64,000 bases of DNA from Torreya grandis (GCA_037957365.1 JARHVA010003634.1:1706001-1770000), one strand, 5' to 3'; numbered from the stretch's first letter, positions 11,640 through 23,539 are shown. Notes: generated from the sequence alone by a model not told the origin. Numbers and translations: made by a program.

Positions 11640-13972
11640 ATTCAAAATGGCTTTAACTGAGTTCTTAACTTCATTCTTTCCTTTTAAATTAGAATCCTGC
11701 TTGATCTTCTTGTTCCCTTGGGAAGATAAGGCTTTCTCTTTGACACTTGAATTTTTACCTTGTTCTATCATGACAAATATTCCATTTTGAACCTATTTTT
11801 CATTCACCTCCTTGGGTCTCCATTCGTTATGACTCCTTTTATTCATGTTATGATGGTCATTCTTTGAAGTAGAATTTTGACCATTCCTATAGAACCTTAT
11901 TATGTGACCTCTCTCTTGACACTTGAAACAAATGAAGTTTATCTAATTGTACATACCTTGTGTATGGTCCATATGATGACTCATTTAAGTTTCATTATCC
12001 CATTCATACACTTGATCATATGATTTATTGATGAAGGCATTGCAAGACATTACAATATGACTAATCCCTTGACACCTATAGCATAAGATGTCATGATTTT
12101 CTTGTGAACTAGTTGACTATCTTGAGTGATGATATTATTCATGTTTGTCATTATATTGCTCATAATTCCATTCAAATATCTTACTATGATATTTTCTCTT
12201 ACAATCAATGATCCTATGTCCAAAATAATGACAAGAATAATAACAACCATTAAAAGAGTTATCATACCTTTAATGCATTGGGTTACTTGATTTAATTTGA
12301 AATTTTGTAGCTTTTGAAGTTATATTTCTTATTCATATTTTCATTCTTCTTGTATTTACTAGTACTCTCCTTAGCATGATTAGTCTCCTGATATATCATC
12401 ATCATATTCTCAATATTCTTATCCTTTTAAACATCTTTTTGGAACTGTAGACCTGATTTATCATTTGAGACCTTTTGACTACTCAATAGATCATTAAGAT
12501 AAACTATAATTTTCTCAAATTTCTCATATGTTTCAATCTTACTCATAGATTAGTCTAATTTCATATTTAAAGACTCCATCTCTAATTTATGTTTGACACA
12601 ATCTTCATCCTTACTATTTACCTCTTCAGCAAGGGTCCAAACCTAATTTTCAATATGTTGAGTGATATCATCATGCTCTTTGACTTAATTACTCAAATTT
12701 TCTTCAAAGAACCCAATTTTCTCTTCATGGGTATTGATTAAGGATGCTTGATTTCTATTTTTGCCTTGTAGAAGCTTTTTCTATTCCAAGGTATTCAGAT
12801 ATTTGTATTCAAGAATAACTTGCTCATCTTCTTCCTCTGAGCTATCTCGACAAAAGAGATCTTTGTGTAAAGAACATTCACCTTCATCATCCCTAAGATA
12901 CATGAATAGTGTCTCCTTGTCCTCATCATGAGATGAATCATCACTGTCTGATGTGTTTCCTTCTTCTTCAGTAGATGAGTTACTATCTTCTTCATGATAA
13001 AGGCTCTTACTACCTTTGTATGACACCTTCTTGCCATTTATTCTAATGAAGAACTTTATATAGTTGTTAGGACCCTCAAATTTATTTTGTTCATGATTAA
13101 GAGATTCCTTATGAGCTTCCTTGTGTTTAGACTTGCCTCTATCTAGGAACTTAGTTGCAAAATTACCAACTTTACCACATGATGTTTTTTAAAGAGGAAT
13201 ATTCCCTTTATATTTAATTGATCCTATATTTAATTTTATTTAATCATGGCTTCAATTTGATCTGTATAAGGATCAAATTCTTCAAGAATAACTTGTTCTT
13301 ATTTCCTTTTGTCTCCTTGATCACCTTGAAGGTTGCTTCCTTCTTTGGTGGTTTGTACTCATTGGCTCTCATCTTATAGGTAGTAAGGATGCCACGTAAT
13401 TAATCCATCTTCATCTTGGTGAGATAATGACTCTCTTCTATAGTATAAATATTTGAATAAAACTTAAGGGTGAGAAACCTTAATACTTTCTATATAACAT
13501 TAGCTTCTTCAATCTCTTCTTTAAGACCGGTGATCATGTTTACCACCTCATTAACTCTTAGAAAATAGGACGACACATTATTTTCTTCCTTCATTTTGAG
13601 GGCCTCAAAATGCCTTCAATAGGTCTATAATTTAGCCAACTTAACCTTTGAATCTCCTACATAGATGATCTATAACTTATCCCATATTTCATTGGTAGAT
13701 TTGCAATGGATTACGTTGGTAAACTCAACCTCTAATAAGACATAAATGATAAAATTAATAGATTTAGAATTATTCTCACTCAACTTCTTGTTAGCTTCAC
13801 TAGTTAGAGGAGTAGGGTGTGTGGAATAACCATCCATGATAGATTTCTAAATATCAAAACCTAGATACATGATGTAGGTCCTCATCCTTGCACTCTAAAA
13901 AGCATACTTGGATCCATTGAATAATTTTTCTTGCTTAGTAGACAAACCACCTTACATTTGATGACTATCCAT
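11640..13972 (-). pseudogene. Copia-type gag with an acidic region and three zinc-knuckle-like motifs
   Basis: Minus-strand reading starts at ATG 13972 (MDSHQM, then a stop). It contains a copia gag core, including EANKKLSENNSKSINFIIYV, NEIWDKL and HFEALKMKEENNVSSYFLRV (about 13500-13800). An acidic, Ser-rich region follows (open at 12781-13026: SSTEEEGNTSDSDDSSHDED). Then come knuckle-like motifs: CX3C-X4-H-X4-C near 12200-12250, a perfect CX2CX4HX4C (CYRCQGISHIVMSC) near 12048-12100, and CFKCQERGHIIRFY near 11888-11935, where the last Cys has become Tyr. The length and acidic segment recall the long gags of SIRE-like copia elements. Stops and frame changes break it throughout. Confidence 0.75.
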
Positions 13973-14016
13973 TGTACTTTTGATCACCTTCAAGTGGTTA
14001 AACTTTTCAAAGAAGG

Positions 14017-14034
14017 TATGGCTCTGATACTAAT
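14017..14034 (-). other. Primer binding site of the nested element (Met-type)
   Basis: Minus strand reads attagtatcagagccata directly after the 5' LTR. It differs by one base from the TGGTATCAGAGC site that pairs with initiator Met tRNA in most copia elements. Confidence 0.75.
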
Positions 14035-15917
14035 TGTTAGAGGTAAAATCATTTAGATTGTGGGTGAATTAGTGATGCAAGCAATTCAATTCCAATTCCA
14101 AAACTTCAAACTCTTAACTAATGAACAAAAGTATTCATGAAGCATATACATTAGTTATTGCAAAGAACAAAAGAAACTATGCAAGATCAACACAAATAAC
14201 ACATGGATTATGTGGGAATACATCATCAAGGATAAAACCCACTCTAAAGTTTGTAAACAAGTGGACTATAGTCTTATAATATATTTACAAATAATATACT
14301 TTAGTGAAGCACTAAATTCACAAGGAGCACCAACCCCTAAGCGTGAACAAGAACCCACTTGTCCTAGATGTTGAGCACCCACACAACACATAATGATATC
14401 ATCAACTCCAAAGCTTTGATTTATTTTTAATATGATAGAGAAATAGTGAATAACAACTCTCTTCAACCCTTCAAGCCTTCACACACAATCAATGCATCCA
14501 AAACAACCTTTTGGATCACTCTATACTTCTTCGCTCATCCTTAATCTTTAACACTATAAGAACACTTTAATAACATAAAAAATATGAACTCTAGGTCAAA
14601 AAATTATTCCTTAGACTGATATACTCTTCAATCCATTGACCAAACACACTCAACCTTCTCTTTTCTTAGCTTGTCAACTCTAGAAACCTTCATCTTTATT
14701 TATGCTCTTTATAGAGGCTTCCTGATCACTATCTTCTTGGTCAGGTATAAGACATACCTTAACTCTTAAGGATTATATAATACTTAAAATAAGATAAATT
14801 TAAGCTATATAGGTCATCCATATCTTTTATAGATAACCCTTAACCAATCACATCTTTCAATTAGGCCTAAAAAGCCCTTATAGGTCCATGGAGACCTATT
14901 CATCCTTTTAACACTTCACTGAGTAAAACTAAGAATAAAAGACCACTTCAAAGCACATAAATCCTCTCCATATGAACCATAAGACACCCAAAACTTATTA
15001 CATTCATAATTACACACCTATTCTTATGCAAAATCTATCAAACATTTGCTTTGTACATGAAAACACCATGAACAAACCAAAAGTCAACTTCCAAGTAATG
15101 GTTCATAATGAAGATGGATTGGTAAAACCTCTAAAATACATAAATATTATCCTCAATGAGTAAACAACACTCTCCAATAGATAATTCACTTTTAAACATC
15201 CAAACATAATCAATAAAAACTCAAACATCCTTCTCAAGTCACTTGCAGAAGATAGTCAAACACTTAGTCAACTTTGAACTACAATAAATGAAGATGTACG
15301 ACCAGTAAAACCTTCAAATGATTTTTGATAGATTTCTCTTGAAATTATATAACAATTTTGTTTTTATTTAAACATAAAATTCATCCATCATCAAAATTTA
15401 TTAACAAAACATTGCAAACTGGTTTTCCTTTGTAAATTCAAATATTTAAATTCCAACGGTCACTTTTTAATGCAAATTTGACCAACTTTGCACTACCATA
15501 ACTTTTGATAGACATGATGTCAAAACATGAAAATTGAAACACAAGATATAATAAAAAACATGAACAAACTCATGTGACCAATTTCTTATAACATCTTCAC
15601 ATGTGTGAATGATGATGTCATCAATTTGCTTACTCATAAAGTTTTGCCAAGATGACTAAGATAACCTAAACATTCATAAGACTACATAGATGAATTCATT
15701 TTACTTCCAAAAGTATACCAATAAATATTAAATCCTCATATGACCCCTCAAACATGGTTTGAAGATCATCAACATCCATCATCCTACCTAATTAAGCAAA
15801 CACTGTAAGATCCATGCATGATCATTAAGGCACGTTTTATCATTGAGAACCATGCATATAAATCAACTCATGAACACTCTTGGACACCTTAGGGACATCA
15901 TTAAAAACACCTTAATA
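14035..15917 (-). repeat. 5' LTR of the nested minus-strand element
   Basis: On the plus strand it begins TGTTAGAGG next to the primer site and ends caccttaata, aligned with cataaaca of the other copy. Open frames inside it (14266-14466, 14972-15163) have no support as genes. Confidence 0.85.
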
Positions 15918-17005
15918 TAAAATACTAATTTAATTGAATACTTTTATAGCGTAGTATGTGGTTGTCACTTTGCACCTAAATTCAAAGCTTATAATATTTT
16001 GAGAGCTAGTTATTTGTGGCCATCACTATTCAAGGATGTTACACAAAAAGTAAGAAAACGTGAGAAATTTCAGTGCTTTGTTGGTAGGTTGATAGCTTCT
16101 GTCTCTCTCTAATTACAACCTATATCTATTGAAGGCCCCTTTAGATAATGGTGAATGGATTTTGTTGGGGAGATCACTAATACATCAAGCACTAGGCATA
16201 GGTGGATATTAGTTGCAACTGACTACTTTAAAAAATGGGTTGAGGAAATCCATACAAAGAAGGCCACACATCAGGTGATCATGTAATTTCTATTAAATCA
16301 CATTATTTTTAGATTTTGTGTGCCTATCAAGATAATTTTTGATAATGCCATGAGTTTTAGACCTGGACCTTTGGTGGCATTGTGTAAATAATATGAAATC
16401 ACATTAACTTACACTTCCAATTACAACCCTCAGGGGAATGGGTAAGCAGAATCTAGTAATAAAAACTTTCTCAAAATCATTAAAATGACTTTGAAAGCTA
16501 ACAAGAAAAGGTTAAGGTGAATACCTGAAATTTTCCTTATGAGATGATAGGATCACATCTAAGAGAGATACAGGTAAGAACGCTTTTGATCTTGATTATG
16601 GAGTTGAAGTTGTTTTACCTATGAATCTACAGTTGCCAACCTATTAGTTCATGCAACAACTAGAGGAAGATGATGAAGTTAACCACTATGAAATCAAAAT
16701 GAACAAGAATGTTGAGCTTGAGGAAATTATAAAAAAAGATCATGAAAGACACAAAGTTCAAAGAAAGACTCAAAATAATATTTGACAAAAGGTCACTCCA
16801 AGAAATTTTCAAGTAGGATATCTAGTTTTACTTCAAGACAATAGACATGAGGAAAAACACAAACATGGAAAAATTGATGCCTTGTATGGGCCCTTATTCT
16901 AGTGACTACATAATTGGGGAACATTCTTTCTTATTAAAAAAATTGGATGGTGAGATACTAGAATTGCTAATTAATGGAAGACATCTGAAGCACTTCCTTG
17001 ATTGA
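15918..17005 (+). pseudogene. Gypsy integrase, right part after the nested insertion
   Basis: Reading resumes with a VCGCHFAPKFKAYNILRASY-type zinc-domain segment near 15958-16010, then the catalytic core: LQPISIEGPF, WWMDFVGEI (first Asp near 16158), RHRWILVATDYFKKWVEEIH, then IKIIFDNAMSFRPGPLVAL (second Asp near 16340) and a YNPQGNG-stop-AESSNKNFLKII block that holds the Glu. The C-terminal part is badly frameshifted but ends with NGRHLKHFLD and a stop at 17003-17005, a usual gypsy integrase terminus. The integrase would insert the cDNA copy. Target duplication copy TAAAA lies at 15918-15922. Confidence 0.8.
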
Positions 17006-18249
17006 GTCCATGATTGTGCACAGTAATGTAGAGTGTACAGTCTTGTTATTTTGTTTCCCTTATGCATTGGGATTTGTTTGTACAATTATTTCCTTATTTT
17101 TCTTTGTGTGTTCATTTTCAAAATATCCTAATATATTTTTGCTGCCCCACTCTTGTTTCATTGAGTTTCTAATGGTTTTCTATTGAGAAATTATCAAAAT
17201 TCTAAATCCATAGCCCAAAAATATAGGCACTTGGTATTGTTTTTTGGGGTTCTTCGTACACCCATAAGGGGTATAAATCCCTAGGTGAGAGCTAGTGTTA
17301 GTGTCCAAATTTGAACCATTCAATTTTTTCCCTTTTTTGAAAGATGAATCCCTAAAAGTTAAATTGTTTCACCCTAAAAGGATTCTGAAAGAAGTGCTCA
17401 TCCAAAATAAAAACTCTGCTTTTGTAATCATGTTGTGAAAACCCCATAAATTTTGGTTTTACTAATGCTTAATCATTTTCATGTTTTTAATGTGACATTA
17501 ATAGATTTTATGGTGTAATTGAGCCAAGAAGAATAAAAAATGTTTGACAAAGTATTAAAAATACTAATTTTAATATTTTTCATTGCAAAAGATAAGGGTT
17601 TAAAACTTTGGGAGGGGAATACCACATCACCCTGCAACTTTAACTTGCAATGTGCACGTGAAGGTCTGCAGCCCATAGAAAGTGCCATTAAAATCAAAGC
17701 ATACATTACAAATTAAAATCCATTGTCTAAAGCCCATTGTACGTGTAAACAAAGAAATGATAGAACTATAACATAAAGATGTAAAAGGAAAAAAAGAAAA
17801 AATATTTGAAGTGAAAACAAGTTCAGAGGTAAAAGGCTAAACAAAATGGAACTTTTTCAAAGGGCATCAAATTAAATAAATAATGATGGGGTTTTGGGGA
17901 TGTTCTTCACATTTACAAATTGTGAATGTGCACATTAGGTTCAAAAGCCCGTAGCATTGCAAAAGTGTATGCAAGGTTGTAAAAACCCACTAAAAAAAAA
18001 AGGTTCAGGTGTCATTTCACATTTAAGGTGTTTGTAAGTTATAATTGCATAGGAAAGAAATAACCTAGTTATAAAGTCTCAGTTAGTTACATAGAGCACA
18101 ATTATAGTGTATATAATGGTGATGGTGATAGACACAAGGTGAACCATAGAAGAGAAGAGATAAGATTAACAAGATTTATGCAGGAGTATGAAGTCTAGCT
18201 ATAATAGAGATTTTTAAAGGAAAAACAAATCTTCAAAAAATCATTGACT
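17006..18249 (+). other. 3' untranslated interior and probable start of the right gypsy LTR
   Basis: No coding motif. The LTR start cannot be fixed, because the matching part of the left LTR lies outside the window. A purine-rich run at about 17785-17806 (aaaaggaaaaaaagaaaaaa) is a candidate polypurine tract. If correct, the right LTR starts shortly after 17800. Confidence 0.4.
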
Positions 18250-20334
18250 AAGGAATAGGTGAAAATCTATTCCATGAACTTTTACATTTAAAAAAAAATG
18301 TAAAATTCTAAAAGTCTAAAAAATGTGCAAATGTGCACCTGAGTCCTAAAATCCTACTAAGCTATAAAATTCCACAAAAAGTATGAAATTGCATGAAGTG
18401 TAAATGTGTAGTTGAAGCCCACATGGCCGTGAAGGTTAAAAGTGCACAAGATGTTCAAAATCTTGTAAGAAAGGAAAAAATGCATGTGTCATTATTAAGT
18501 TTGGTGTTGAGATTAAAAGTTAAAAAGGAGGTAAAAAAGCTAAGTGTTATTCTTATTTACCCACACCTTGCATTCAAGCTACTTGAAAATGAATAATAGC
18601 TTGTATGGAATGAGCCAAGGTAGAGTCTCAACGTCCAATGTGCAAACAACATTCTAAAAATATCCTATTCGTGGACTATCATAGCAATAAATATTCTCCT
18701 CCAAATAGTTTTAGACCTTATAGAAGACCATTGTATTCTAGGATGGGTCAAGATTTCTCCTACAAAGATATTACAATAGGTGAATATTTCTAGTATAATA
18801 AGGAATAATATAAATAATCTGAAAGAGAGTGACACTTAGATATCCTATGACTTGAGGATAATTTTTTATATTTTCTATTTTTCCCTCTACCCTTTCATTT
18901 TTTATTCTTTGAAGAGTTGAAAATTGTAACCTAATCTTTAATTTCCATGTCATCCTTAGCTTGAGTGGGCAAATGATTAGTCAATAATAGGGTAAAATGG
19001 TTGCACAAGAAGACAAAGTTTGTTTACACTAAGGAAGAATATTCTTCCTCAAGCTCAAATGCAACAAACTTCTAGTTGGGAAGAATCAAAATATCCTCAT
19101 GACATGGACAAATGACTACCATAATGATTGCCTTGTAGAGTATGAGCTTCCAGGCATATGCAAAGACATCTTCTAGATGGAGCACCTTTCAAGAATATTT
19201 TGGGTGAGAAATTTTTGTATAAATAAAGAGGGCTTGTCCTCTATATAGGGGATTTTTTGGGTTAGGTTTTTTAAACTTTCAAAAATCTCCTCTTTACAAA
19301 TGCTTTTTGATTTTTTGAATTTGTGTTGTGTGTCTTTTACTTATGTTGCTAAGGTGATTGCATTTGTATAGTCATTAACAAACTCTGAGAGCATTTTCTA
19401 TTAATTGGGTATCTAGTTTAATCTCTATTAATGGTAGTCATTTAGGGCATGAACTTAGGTTACAATTCCTTTATGCATTATGATTTGAAAATGTTATATT
19501 GATAATATTTTAAGGGTACTCTAGATTTATGGATTTAATAAGAGAAGGTGTTGGATACTTTACTTGTAGTGTATGCTTTGGAGATCTCAAAGGTCATTTC
19601 AATGCTTGCATTGAATTGGTATCAATGAATGAAAATGATTATTTATAGTTTTATTTACCTTTTTTACTGGTCTTTTACATCTTGGAATGAATGTTATCAT
19701 GCATGCTAAATGAATTACCAGTGTTAAAAGAAAACACAAGCCATTTATATATACCTAACTCATCCTACCTATCCTATCCTTTTAAATAATACATGTTAAA
19801 TATTTCAAGTGTTATTTGCCTATAGATGAATGAATATTGTATATCTAGAATGTGTCTATAATTGGTCTTTGAAGATTAACATTGTAATTTTCTATTTGGA
19901 CCTTAGTTTTCAATATTTTCTATATAAATGAAGGTTACAATCATATTTCCATGTCTTTAATAACTTGTGTCTGATTAAGAAGCATTTGCTCAGTCTATGT
20001 GACAACTCTTCCTGAGTGGACTATGTAAGTTTGGTTATGCTTTGATCATACCTATATGTATGCCAATAATTCATTGGAGATTGAATTATAGTATCCCTCC
20101 TTTTGATCAAGATACCTCGTAGGTCTTCTCACCTTGGTTCAGAAAGAGTTAGAAGTAGCAGGGAACTAACCATACCCTTTATCTATGTCTTGCAGTCATT
20201 ATCTACGTTCAATCCAACTAGATGTTAAACCCTTCCCTAACTATAATTACATAATTTAGGTTTATCATCTATGTTTTCCATATTTTTCAAGTGTGTAATG
20301 TTGAATTATATAGATGTACAACCTAGAACTAATA
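18250..20334 (+). repeat. Right (3') LTR of the gypsy element (supported portion)
   Basis: This part aligns with 1-2202. It ends near 20334 at tagaactaata, corresponding to the left LTR end at 2202. Many scattered substitutions and indels between the two copies show the insertion is old. Confidence 0.8.
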
Positions 20335-21856
20335 GTGGGTACCATAAGTTGTCCTAGGGAACCTATTAGGGTTGGTAAAAATCATCATGTTTGATTGATT
20401 TAATTTTATGCTATCCTCAAACAAGAAATTCATTTTAAGGAAAGAGATGAATTTTTTTGTAAAAATAAAGGTCCACTTGTAAGATATAGGTTCAAACCAG
20501 TCAATACTCTCTTGTAGGATAGTAAAAAAATAGGCTACAAAAGACATAGTCAAGTTGGTTGACTGTGCTCTACAAATGATAAATTCAGAGAATCTAAAAG
20601 AAACACAATAAGATAGGTTGATTGTGTGTTGAAAGTAAATAGAACAAGAAGTATGTATGAGACTAGGATAAATAGAGTGACTACACTCTATGGGAAATAG
20701 AGACTATAGGAGACACAGTTGAGCATATCAACTCTATTTTAATGGAAAAAAGGTTTTGATAATTATGACTATAGATGATCTCATGTAATTTTGTAGGATA
20801 TTTGAAATAAACACACACAGAACTATATCAATCTAGTTGATATACTTGTGGCACACAAAATAGATCTCAAACTAATTTAGCTAATATTAATTTTGTAATA
20901 TAAGTTACAGTTATTAGATAACAAGCAAAAATAAATAGAAATGCTAATCTAAGTAGTCATCCCTGAATGTTTTAAGTTATAATAATTATTTTAATAAATA
21001 TGATAGAGAGTTGGATATAAGAAGAAATTATAAAAATAATTTAAGGATGGTTTTAGGTAGTTGAGTCTAAAAGGGCTTGATATTGGTGATGGTATTGGCT
21101 TGGTATTGGGGCCTACCCCCTCACTTCATAACTTTGCACAGATAAAGGTATCAGGTTCTTTGATATTATATATCATAAACCATGTATTTATACTTGGCTA
21201 AAAAACCAATTTGGCTTCCTCTTTGATGATTAAATCTAAGTACGTAGGCCTTGGGTATAAGTTGTTTAATGTTTTTGATGTTATGTAGTTTTTGATGTTA
21301 TGTAGTTTTGAAGTGTGTGGAAAAGAAAAATAGTGTGACTAAATTAGGAAATTAAAAACATCTTATCTAGTTTATATGTGTTACTCTAAGTAAGCTAGCA
21401 ATAAAAATGAAATGTGAATTAATTACTATCAAGATAAGTTAATTCCTTTGTTTTGAGAGTATAAAGTAGGTTGAGGTGAAATATAATCGATGTGGATGAT
21501 GTCATCTATTAAATCAAGAGCTAGAAGAACATAATCGAATAGGTCAACTGAGTCTCCTACATAAGAAATCAAGCTACTAATTTGTGTCAATCAAGATGAC
21601 CTAATTTGTTGTAGGGTTATAGTTTTATAGACTTAAAACTATGAAAAATAGGACTGTAAATGAATAACACAAATGTTAAGTAGGTAATAATTAACCTAAT
21701 AATTATTAAATATGTTAAATTTGTTATTTTTATTTTGTGTTGTTCAGATGATCACTTTTATCTTACTAATAGAGTTGACTAGGTCGACTAAGTCTAAATA
21801 CTTGTATGTAAAGAAGCAAAATTTGTTGAGTCAACCGATCCAATTACTTGTTTATT
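20335..21856. other. Non-coding stretch between the gypsy and copia elements
   Basis: No gene seen. A loose series of ggttgactgtg / ggttgattgtg / gagtgactaca-like phrases recurs at about 20555, 20616 and 20674, roughly 60 bases apart, suggesting an eroded tandem repeat. A clean tandem duplication of a 17-base unit (tttttgatgttatgtag) occupies 21272-21305. Confidence 0.5.
21272..21305. repeat. 17-bp direct tandem duplication
   Basis: Two exact adjacent copies of tttttgatgttatgtag, at 21272-21288 and 21289-21305. Confidence 0.9.
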
Positions 21857-21861
21857 AAAGA
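21857..21861. repeat. Target site duplication AAAGA, left copy
   Basis: AAAGA lies directly before the 5' LTR of the copia element; the identical five bases follow the 3' LTR at 27572-27576. Confidence 0.95.
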
Positions 21862-22602
21862 TGTTAGGGTGTGGAGCTAAAAGCTTCACCAAGGAGCATA
21901 CTTAAACAGGTTCGGGTCTACACAGATGCCGACGTCGGTCAGGAGCGACCGACGTCGGTTAGTAGCAGTTGCAGAGGCGCCGACGTCGGTAGAAGGGTCA
22001 GCTAGCGACGGTCACAGGTGAACTGGCAGGAACCGACGTCGGTTACCTGCGTGTCCAGAAATCTATTTCCGTGGACAGCAGCGAGTGTTTGCATGATAAG
22101 TTTGAGTCGTGGACTCAAGCTTGCGTCTCTATTATTAGCAATATTATTTTTAGAGCCCTTGTTCAAGAGGCTTAACTGTTTGTTGTAAGAGCATGCTCAA
22201 GTTTCCTATTTCTATATGTAGGAAGATCTTCTTAGCTTAGAATTGTAGAGTGTTGTAAGTGTAAGAGAAGTGTAGAACTATAATAGTAGAACATTGTGAA
22301 TGTTTGAAGGACAGTACAGAGTTGCATCAATCCAGGTTGTTGGATTTGAGTGTACTTGAGAGAGAGCTCTTGAGGAATAAAGATCTAGTGAGAGATCTTG
22401 TGTGCATCTGAGAGAGGTGTGGAAGAACGAAGTTTCTTCAAATTGTATTCCTATTGTAAAGAGTTGCAATACAAGTTTTTAGGGTGTTTTCTTGTATATC
22501 TTGTTCTGTGCTATTTATCATTTCAGTTACTTATCTATCTGATTTATTTCCGCGTTTATTACTTTCACAAGTGTAATCTATTGTTGGTTTGATCCCCCAA
22601 CA
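21862..22602 (+). repeat. 5' LTR of the copia element
   Basis: 741 bp, beginning TGTTAGGGTG and ending TCCCCCAACA (imperfect terminal inverted repeat). It holds four copies of the palindrome CCGACGTCGG at 21929-21939, 21948-21959, 21980-21990 and 22032-22043, in an otherwise AT-rich sequence. A TATA-like string (tctatatgta, 22211-22220) may mark the promoter; this is a guess from position. Open frames at 22278-22469 and 22398-22592 are LTR sequence that recurs in the other copy. Confidence 0.97.
21929..22043. promoter_or_regulatory. Cluster of four ACCGACGTCGGT-type palindromes in the 5' LTR
   Basis: Four near-perfect 12-bp palindromes with a GACGTC core. The ACGT core is the type bound by plant bZIP factors, so an enhancer role is possible; this is inference. 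Each corresponding site in the 3' LTR carries one to three changes. Confidence 0.6.
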
Positions 22603-22604
22603 AG

Positions 22605-22618
22605 TGGTATCAGATCTT
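22605..22618 (+). other. Primer binding site, initiator-Met-tRNA type
   Basis: TGGTATCAGATC begins two bases after the LTR and matches the usual TGGTATCAGAGC at all but one of its first twelve positions. Confidence 0.9.
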
Positions 22619-22620
22619 GG

Positions 22621-22655
22621 TTACAGGTTACAAGTTACAGGTTACAGATTACAGG
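22621..22655 (+). repeat. Five tandem TTACAGG heptamers in the leader
   Basis: ttacagg, ttacaag, ttacagg, ttacaga and ttacagg follow one another with no spacing directly after the primer site. Confidence 0.9.
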
Positions 22656-22703
22656 TTGCTCACAGGTGTTTCTGCAGGAATTTTTGTTTGAGTGGGAGAA
22701 GCA

Positions 22704-23500
22704 ATGGCAGAAGAAAGTAAGCTGAGAATGGAAAAATTTAATGGCAAGAACTACCAACATTGGAGAATGCAGATAGAGGACTATTTGTATCAGAAAGATC
22801 TCTACTTACCATTAGGTGGGATAGCAAAGAAGCCCAAGGACATGGAGGATGAAGAATGGGAAGTTCTTGACAGAAAGGCTCTTGGGTCTATAAGACTGAG
22901 TCTGGCCTCCACTGTGATATCTAATTTGTCACAGGCAAAAACTACGGTAGAGTTGATGACTACGTTAGCAAATATGTATGAAAAACCCTCAGCTTCAAAT
23001 AAGGTATATCTTATGAAGCAATTATTTAATTTGCATATGAATGAAGGTGGATCTGTTTCTACTCATCTGAATGATTTCAATGGAATTGTTAATCAGTTAA
23101 GTTCTGTCAATATTGTATTTAAAGATGAAATAAAAGCTCTTTTGATATTATGTTCTTTGCCTGAAAGCTGGCATGGCTTAGTAATGGCAGTTTCTAATAC
23201 TGCATCTGCATCAAATATTTTGAAAGTAGAGGATGTGGTTAGTGTTATCTTGAATGAGGAAATACGCAAGAAAAGCACAGAAGAGACATCTGGGAATGCT
23301 TTAAATTTTGAGAGCAGGGGAAGGCAAAAAGAAAAGAGCAAGAGGAGATCAAGATCTAAGTCTAAGGTGAGAGGAAGATCCAAATCCAGAAATGGTAGGA
23401 AGCCACAATGCTGGAACTATGGAAAGATGGGGCACATAAGCAGAGATTGTTGGTCAAAGCCTAAGGAGGACAACCAGCACGATGGAAAGGAAGAAGCCAA
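22704..23500 (+). other. Copia gag domain with a damaged zinc knuckle
   Basis: A UBN2-type gag core (KNYQHWRMQIEDYLYQKDLY, and LMKQLFNLHMNEGGSVSTHL near 23010-23070) is followed by an Arg/Ser/Lys-rich stretch (SKRRSRSKSKVRGRSKSRNG near 23338-23397) and one zinc knuckle at 23409-23450. The knuckle reads CWNYGKMGHISRDC: the second Cys is Tyr, a single G-to-A change, so zinc binding should be lost. Gag forms the particle and the knuckle binds element RNA. Confidence 0.9.
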
Positions 23501-23539
23501 GGTTGCAGGTATTGCACAGGATGCTTTAATTTTCTCTTT

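Larger units (their letters stand above)
7724..15917 (-). mobile_element. Nested gag-only Ty1/copia-like element (non-autonomous)
   Basis: Two LTRs of about 1.9 kb (7724-9621 and 14035-15917) flank a 4.4 kb interior read on the minus strand. A Met-type primer site adjoins the right LTR (the 5' LTR of the element) and a purine tract adjoins the left LTR. The interior holds one copia-type gag gene (13972 down to about 11640) and no recognisable protease, integrase, RT or RNase H. The element is therefore non-autonomous and would have needed an autonomous partner. Its LTRs differ at many sites, so the insertion is old. Confidence 0.8.
1..20334 (+). mobile_element. Decayed Ty3/gypsy LTR retrotransposon, Tat-like, interrupted by a nested copia-like element
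   Basis: The two ends carry related long terminal repeats: positions 1-2202 and roughly 18250-20334 align by eye over their whole length. Between them, gag, protease, RNase H, reverse transcriptase, a second RNase H and integrase can be read in order on the plus strand, all with stops and frameshifts. An 8.2 kb minus-strand element (7724-15917) is inserted just before integrase. The left LTR starts before the window, so the outer end and target duplication cannot be seen. Assignment to a Tat-like lineage rests on the extra RNase H and the RT/integrase signatures; the exact clade is an inference. Confidence 0.85.

Noticed and set aside
17479..17706. Minus-strand frame of 75 codons near the gypsy 3' end
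   Set aside because: No motif and no homologue seen; probably chance in non-coding sequence.
22278..22592. Open frames in the copia LTR, repeated near 27214-27561
   Set aside because: Same sequence in both LTRs, no family motif; LTR sequence rather than genes.
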